DNA of 45,598 nucleotides, taken from the NCBI GenBank assembly GCA_022925895.1, contig JAKSYS010000514.1, forward strand, positions 1-45,598, given 5' to 3'. Made by a program: the position numbers and the translations under genes. Shown piece by piece: positions 41,076 to 45,598 of the stretch. The DNA is from Fragilaria crotonensis (taxonomy: Eukaryota > Bacillariophyta > Fragilariophyceae > Fragilariales > Fragilariaceae). Position 1 is the stretch's first letter. Every line of letters begins with the position of its first letter. The notes beneath the pieces are model-generated. The model made no database searches, was not told the origin of the DNA, and saw nothing but the letters and a program-made list of their open reading frames with translations.

Positions 41076-41390
41076 GGTTTCGATTAGAATGCAAGGAAAT
41101 GACGTCAAGATGATGTCACAGTACTGACCCTTGCACGTGTGAGCTACGTGTATACAGTACTCCAGTAAGACAGTAACATAGGGAGGGTTTCGATTGGAAT
41201 ACAAGGAAATGACGTCAAGGATGACGTCACAGTGCTCACCTTGCACGTGTGAGTACTCCAGTAACACAGTAACATAGGGAGAGCATGCTGATTGGTACGG
41301 CTTGACGTCATTTCCTTGCATTCTAATCGGATCCCTGATTGGTATGTCATACGGCTTGACGTCATTTCCTTGCATTCTAATCGGATCCTT
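41076..41390. promoter_or_regulatory. Direct and inverted repeat cluster with five TGACGTCA palindromes
   Basis: Two direct copies of an approximately 110-bp unit (starting at 41076 and 41186), each with TGACGTCA and CACGTG, are followed by two shorter inverted copies (about 41289-41335 and 41337-41388). Perfect TGACGTCA sites are at 41100, 41210, 41222, 41303 and 41357; TGATGTCA is at 41111. CACGTG is at 41134 and 41244. TGACGTCA is the CRE-type bZIP target, and TGACGT/ACGTCA boxes are the CO2/cAMP-response elements described in diatom carbonic anhydrase promoters. The cluster lies 0.5 to 0.8 kb upstream of the RRM gene. Regulatory function is inferred. Confidence 0.65.
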
Positions 41391-41467
41391 TACACCGTAC
41401 TCAGTTGAGCGATCCTACTACATGTACTTGACTCTAGAGCCACTACATTATACTACTAGAGAGGGCG

Positions 41468-41725
41468 TCGACAGTGGACAGTGGACAGTGGACAGTGGAC
41501 AGTGGACAGTGGACAGTGGACAGTGGACAGTGGACAGTGGACAGTGGACAGTGGATTGTGGATTGTGGATTGTGGATTGTGGATTGTGGATTGTGGATTG
41601 TGGATTGTGGATTGTGGATTGTGGATTGTGGATTGTGGATTGTGGATTGTGGATTGTGGATTGTGGATTGTGGATTGTGGATTGTGGATTGTGGATTGTG
41701 GATTGTGGATTGTGGATTGTGGACA
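41468..41725. repeat. 7-bp minisatellite, GTGGACA then GTGGATT
   Basis: About 12 copies of GTGGACA (to roughly 41552) change abruptly to about 24 copies of GTGGATT (to roughly 41722), ending with one GTGGACA. Every frame is open because 7 is prime to 3, so the ORFs here on both strands are artefacts of the repeat. Confidence 0.97.
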
Positions 41726-42103
41726 GACATGCAACACCCACCTTCCGAGCGAGGTACCCTACATCCTACATGGATGATTGAATAGCCTAATTCATTCATC
41801 TTTACGATAACTTCTTTTCCCTTCGCTATGGAATCTTATATCTTCCAGTACATGACATCTCCATTCCATGCGCGATGGAACCAAGGCCCAAAAAAAATAC
41901 AAGGTATGGTTTAGCATTTCGTTAAGTAAGGCAAACAAAGCGTAACTCTTCCCAATGTTTTTGGAGAAGTCACAAGCAAATATGCAGATGGAAGAATCTG
42001 GAATCCTGAAATCATTCTGAGTTTGGCTAGGCGAACGCGACTATGCTGCGAACGGAACCACGGGAAGCCAAACTACTTCAATTTAGCAACCACTACTCAA
42101 TGA
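41726..42103. other. Spacer downstream of the TrmB-like gene
   Basis: No gene seen. Would contain the 3' UTR of the minus-strand methyltransferase gene. Confidence 0.4.
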
Positions 42104-43011
42104 CTAATCACTTGCAGCCTCATGAAGAAAATCACGAAATTCCAACGGTGTCCGTCGAAAAAGGGCTCGGTAAACCGGTAGTCCATTCTCAATAACACTT
42201 GTTTCGCGCTCAGTGGGAATTCCGATATAGTTTTCTGGCAGGTACTCCTGTTCATCGTTTATTGTATCCTCGAAATAAACGCCATTGTCACGAAATTTTG
42301 ATCTCATATCGTCCAGCACTTCTTGAATGTCAGACTGCAGAAAGACAACAGCGTCGGACGGCATGAACTTGGCCAAGGTCTGGACTAGTAGCGTCGTAAC
42401 GACCCTCCTCTTGACGTGGTGACTTTTAAAGTGGGGATCAGGAAACTGAATTGTCACGACGTCAAGTGTTCCTCCACCAGCGGTTTGATATCGTGTCAAT
42501 AGCCGATCCAGGTCAACATTGGCATTGCAACCAACAAAATTGAGAGTGCCGATCAAACCTCGTTTGCAACTCGAGATTGTGCAAATTCAACAACACTTGG
42601 TCGAATTTCCACGCCAAGATAGTTTTTTCCAGGTTGTTTCGCGGCAAGCTCCAACAAGAAACCTCCCTTACTACAACCAATATCAAGATGAAGAGATCGA
42701 GATATATCATGAAAAACATCTCTCGGCCATGCATCCGAGAGTGGCGTTTGCATTTGGAACTGATTGGCCAAGGGATTCACATGCTGACGAAACCTTCGCT
42801 TATTGTTGCTTCTCTGAGAAGGATCAGGCTTATTTGGTCGATTCCAAGGAGTGTATGCCGGCGTTGCGGGCCCGGATGATTCGTCAGCGTCTGCTGCGAA
42901 GAAGCGGGATGAGGTTAATGTCAAACACCTGGAAACGGGTCGAAAAGCTCGCGCAGGACGTTGCGCAAACAACAGAGTCCACATGGCTACCAAGATAATC
43001 CCATTGGGCAT
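42104..43011 (-). CDS. Plastid-targeted tRNA (guanine-N7)-methyltransferase, TrmB-like, one apparent 1-base loss
   Basis: TrmB methylates G46 in the variable loop of tRNA using S-adenosylmethionine. The ATG at 43011 starts a hydrophobic leader (I-I-L-V-A-M-W-T-L-L-F-A) ending A-R-A followed by F-R-P, a diatom plastid-type signal/transit junction. The catalytic domain has the SAM loop D-I-G-C-S-K-G-G-F-L-L, then L-G-V-E-I-R, and the TrmB signature F-P-D-P-H-F-K-x-H-H-V-K-R-R. The frame breaks at 42555-42557: adding one T to the GTTTG run joins A-N-E-V to L-I-G-T-L-N-F in the family consensus. Total length is then about 303 residues. The substrate would be plastid tRNA. Confidence 0.88.
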
Positions 43012-43520
43012 GTCACAGTGTGCACTCTGTTCTTGAATGTGGAACAATCTGTACCGGTTAGGTTAATCGAGGAGCACCTATGAGAGAGGACTCTGTCGAG
43101 GAACATTAGAGCAGTCGGCGGTGAAAATCGCGTGTGTCTATCCCACAGACTCCGTGGAAAAAAAACCTCTACGACTGGTATACCGGTATAAGAGCACTGA
43201 GTACAGGTGTACTAGTAGTAATACACTACCGGTAGCATTGTATCTGCAATCTGAGTATCTGGGAGCTGCGGGAAAGTAGCGTAAGATACGATTTTTGCAA
43301 TACCGTAATAACGTATTGACGCGGAAGCTCTCCATTGAAGGTAACACGAAGTCCCCTCCATCGTAAGTGATACAAGGATTTCGTACCATTGTACTGGGTA
43401 CCACGGGCCACGGGTAGTGCTGCTGGTGCTGTATCTTTATGGCAAAACTTGCATAAAGCTTATACAGAACGTAGACCGACATGTGATATGTATGTGTAGC
43501 AAGAACTCCGAGTTGCAATG
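43012..43520. other. Upstream region of the TrmB-like gene
   Basis: No ORF with support. GTAC/ACCGGTA words around 43175-43240 and 43390-43410. Holds the presumed promoter next to 43011. Confidence 0.4.
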
Positions 43521-43920
43521 TCTACATATGACATATACATTTTGTTTACTACTAATGTAGAAAGAAGTGTGCGTTCAGTCAAATGCGAATCTACATATGA
43601 CATATACATTTTGATTACTACTAATGTAGAAGGAAGTCAAATGCCAATCTACATATGACATATACATTTTGTTTACTACTAATGTAGATAGAAGTGTGCG
43701 TTCAGTCAAATGCGAATCTACATATGACATATACATTTTGATTACTACTAATGTAGAAAGAAGCGTGCGTTCAGTCAATACGAATCTACATATGACATAT
43801 ACATTTTGATTACTACTAATGTAGAAAGAAGCGTGCGTTCAGTCAATGCGAATCTACATATGACATATACATTTTGTTTACTACTAATGTAGAAACAAGT
43901 GTGCGTTCAGTCATATGCGC
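43521..43920. repeat. 69-bp minisatellite with internal hairpin arms, six copies
   Basis: Units start at 43521, 43590, 43648, 43717, 43785 and 43853. Periods are 69, 58, 69, 68 and 68 bp; the second unit has an 11-bp deletion. Each unit contains TCTACAT and, about 30 bases later, its inverse ATGTAGA, followed by a GTGTGCGTTCAGTCAA tail. Units differ by only a few substitutions. Confidence 0.95.
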
Positions 43921-44035
43921 AGCTGAGGTCGTTTGAAACTTCGTTCGGCCATTCTCATACAAATGCTCAGAGTACCTATGTATTTTCTTACCACATGTTA
44001 CTAAAAACCGTCAAACCTGTAAAATAGTGACTTCT

Positions 44036-44690
44036 TCTTGAGTCACGTCACTACTTGACACTGTCGTCGTTCACTAAGTTCACTGCGTCGTTCACTAAGT
44101 TCACTAATTTTTTTGTTGTACGAGGAGCGTCGTAGACGCATGCGCGTTTTTTCGTGCATTGGACTCAAAACGAGTTTTCGAGGAGCATGTGTCGCACGTT
44201 CACTAACGTTTGTGTCGAGTTAGTGACGACGTTCAATGACGTTAGTGTCGTCCGTCAATGATTTTACGAAACTTTGAGAGCCCATAACATGGCGAATAAA
44301 GGTACTACATTCAAATACCGGAATGATTTGGAAAGCCCTTGATCTCTTCTATTTGAATCCGTTTTACTTTTATATTTTAGAGTTATATTCGTTACGTTAT
44401 AAGCATGCACACTTGTCTCGTTTCACCCAAAATGCGATTTTCAATCGACGAACGTTCATCGATAAAGCAAGATACCACCAATCGGAGCACGGATTTGGAA
44501 AGCTCGTACTCACAGCTTTTCAAATCAGTCTCATTTTTTGATGTAGCACCTTTATTGCTCAAGTTATGGGCACTTAAAGTTCGACTTTTGGGAAGTTTCG
44601 GTGTTTTTCGACCGTCTTGCCAGGTTCATTGACGACACTGAACGACGTTCAGAGACGACACTGAACGATTTAGTGTTCGTGACTGAGCCG
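44036..44690. mobile_element. Foldback-like element with long imperfect inverted arms
   Basis: The block at 44270-44302 (ACTTTGAGAGCCCATAAC...) and the inverse of 44548-44580 (ACTTTAAGTGCCCATAAC...) match over 33 bases with about six differences, and similarity continues inward (GGTACTACAT / GGTGCTACAT). The outer parts are rich in GTCGTTCACT/AGTGAACGAC-type words on both sides, including a tandem GTCGTTCACTAAGTTCACT near 44066-44106. No coding capacity. The outer limits and any target duplication are uncertain. Confidence 0.55.
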
Positions 44691-45598
44691 ATTAACTTTC
44701 GCACACTATCACGATCCTTATATAGCTGTGTGTTCAAGGCAGGAAACGGTTTTTACCTTATCAAGAATTTACTTAGCTCAATGTACATTGTACATCACAT
44801 TCGTACGTTCAATGTGGAGCTCAATGTGGAGCTTAATGTGGATACTTGGTCTAACAAAAGAAGCACACGTTGCGAGGCAACCAGAATTATGCACGTACAA
44901 TTGTACGGAGTTTAGGTATGACACTTTCTACTTCAGGATCGAATTGGCACGTCGAAAAATATCACCTACAATTTCGCAGTCATGTATCCGCCGCCGATTA
45001 CAATTCTTTAAACCATTCCCAACTTGCAACTCAAGCGTTCATCGTTCATCTCCCTCAAATTGACGGAAGGCAACATTTCAGACACCAGTATCCTCCGTCA
45101 AAAGTAAGGCACCATCATGATTGTAGCAACTTCTTCTGCTTCTGCAGGTAAGAACACCAGCAGGGGAAAGTGGAACCATGATGGACAAGAGGGAAAGGAG
45201 CTGCGCAAATTATCATGGAGGGAATGAACGACGGCACGTTGAATCCCTTGGCGCCTGATTGCATGGCCTTGTACAACTACCGGTAGTGTCTACCGGCAGT
45301 AAAATGCTGCTAAAGAATTAGTAATTGAAAAGGTAGTGTACTATATCATTCTATTATAGGGAGTACTCCAGTACCTGGTACATAGATTGTAAAGTGGTGG
45401 GTGGTGGCCATGCAAATGTTGCTTCGGTCGACCATCGACTCCTCGACGAAGTGTGAGCGTATCGTCCATTCGACAAAACACTTTCAAAACGCGTGTATAC
45501 CGTATACCAGTACGAGTAGCACCGTTTAGCGGCACTGAACACTTAAATACTATTCCAACCAAACATCGTAGATTTCAGTACTTTCCGCACCTCCCTGT
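44691..45598. other. Gene-free right end of the window
   Basis: About 900 bp in which I can support no gene. An AATGTGGAGCTT-like short repeat is near 44812-44842. An ATG-started open stretch at 45117 runs into a GTAAGA at 45149 and could be a first exon, but there is no homology to support it. GTAC words at 45270-45300 and 45360-45385. Confidence 0.4.

Noticed and set aside
41443-41799. Long ORFs on both strands over the 7-bp repeat
   Set aside because: A 7-base unit without stops is open in every frame; the proteins are pure repeats with no coding signal.
42519-42998. Plus-strand ORF of 159 codons opposite the TrmB-like gene
   Set aside because: Antisense shadow; the minus strand carries all TrmB motifs.
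43521-43920. CRISPR array
   Set aside because: The intervening segments are as repeated as the arms, there are no cas genes, and the setting is a eukaryotic nuclear genome. It is a minisatellite.
44323-44915. Several 70- to 100-codon plus-strand ORFs at the right end
   Set aside because: They overlap one another in different frames, have no recognisable domain and cover the foldback element.

Overview
The window looks like nuclear DNA of a diatom or close stramenopile alga. The evidence is short GT-AG introns (63 to 127 bp in most genes), two Ty1/copia retrotransposons of which one has the gag and D-S-H-A-D protease signature of the diatom CoDi lineage, and two genes whose N-termini look like the signal-plus-transit leaders of complex plastids (cleavage before a phenylalanine). 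I saw no rRNA, tRNA or CRISPR.

Layout. 1-7682: copia element A on the minus strand, cut by the window start, with a hydrophobic two-helix segment between Gag and protease. 7931-9168: a minus-strand DUF1445 / D-glutamate cyclase gene. 9786-16414: complete CoDi-type copia element B on the minus strand, with identical 160-bp LTRs. 16770-17334: a GOT1 vesicle-transport gene (+). 17664-19856: an ABC-class predicted ATPase gene (-). 20398-20676: a small unknown gene (+). 21174-24792: a large gene (+) that reads as one polypeptide joining a gamma-glutamylcyclotransferase-like domain, a STAND/NB-ARC NTPase and TPR repeats. 24996-27161: a plastid NusG-like ORF and a SAP-domain ORF (-), in the same frame and separated by one UGA. 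27704-29529 and 38288-40600: two minus-strand genes sharing an N-terminal FAIM-like module and a conserved intron, one continuing into a UIM/clathrin-adaptor-like tail and the other into an RRM. 30776-35253: a PIF/Harbinger DNA transposon. 35389-36385: a non-autonomous hAT element. 36952-38190: an unknown membrane protein (+). 41076-41725: a cluster of TGACGTCA palindromes and a 7-bp satellite. 42104-43011: a plastid TrmB-type tRNA methyltransferase (-). 43521-43920: a 69-bp hairpin satellite. 44036-44690: a foldback element.

The strongest candidate for a new system is the GGCT-STAND-TPR gene. It has an enzymatic N-terminus, a switch NTPase with intact P-loop and Walker B, and a TPR sensor, which is the architecture of NLR-like immune or stress switches.

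A general caution: many ORFs are interrupted by frame breaks. Of about thirteen I could align, ten are repaired by restoring a single base in a short homopolymer, in host genes and transposons alike. This looks more like long-read consensus error than gene decay, so most genes marked as frameshifted below are probably intact in the organism.
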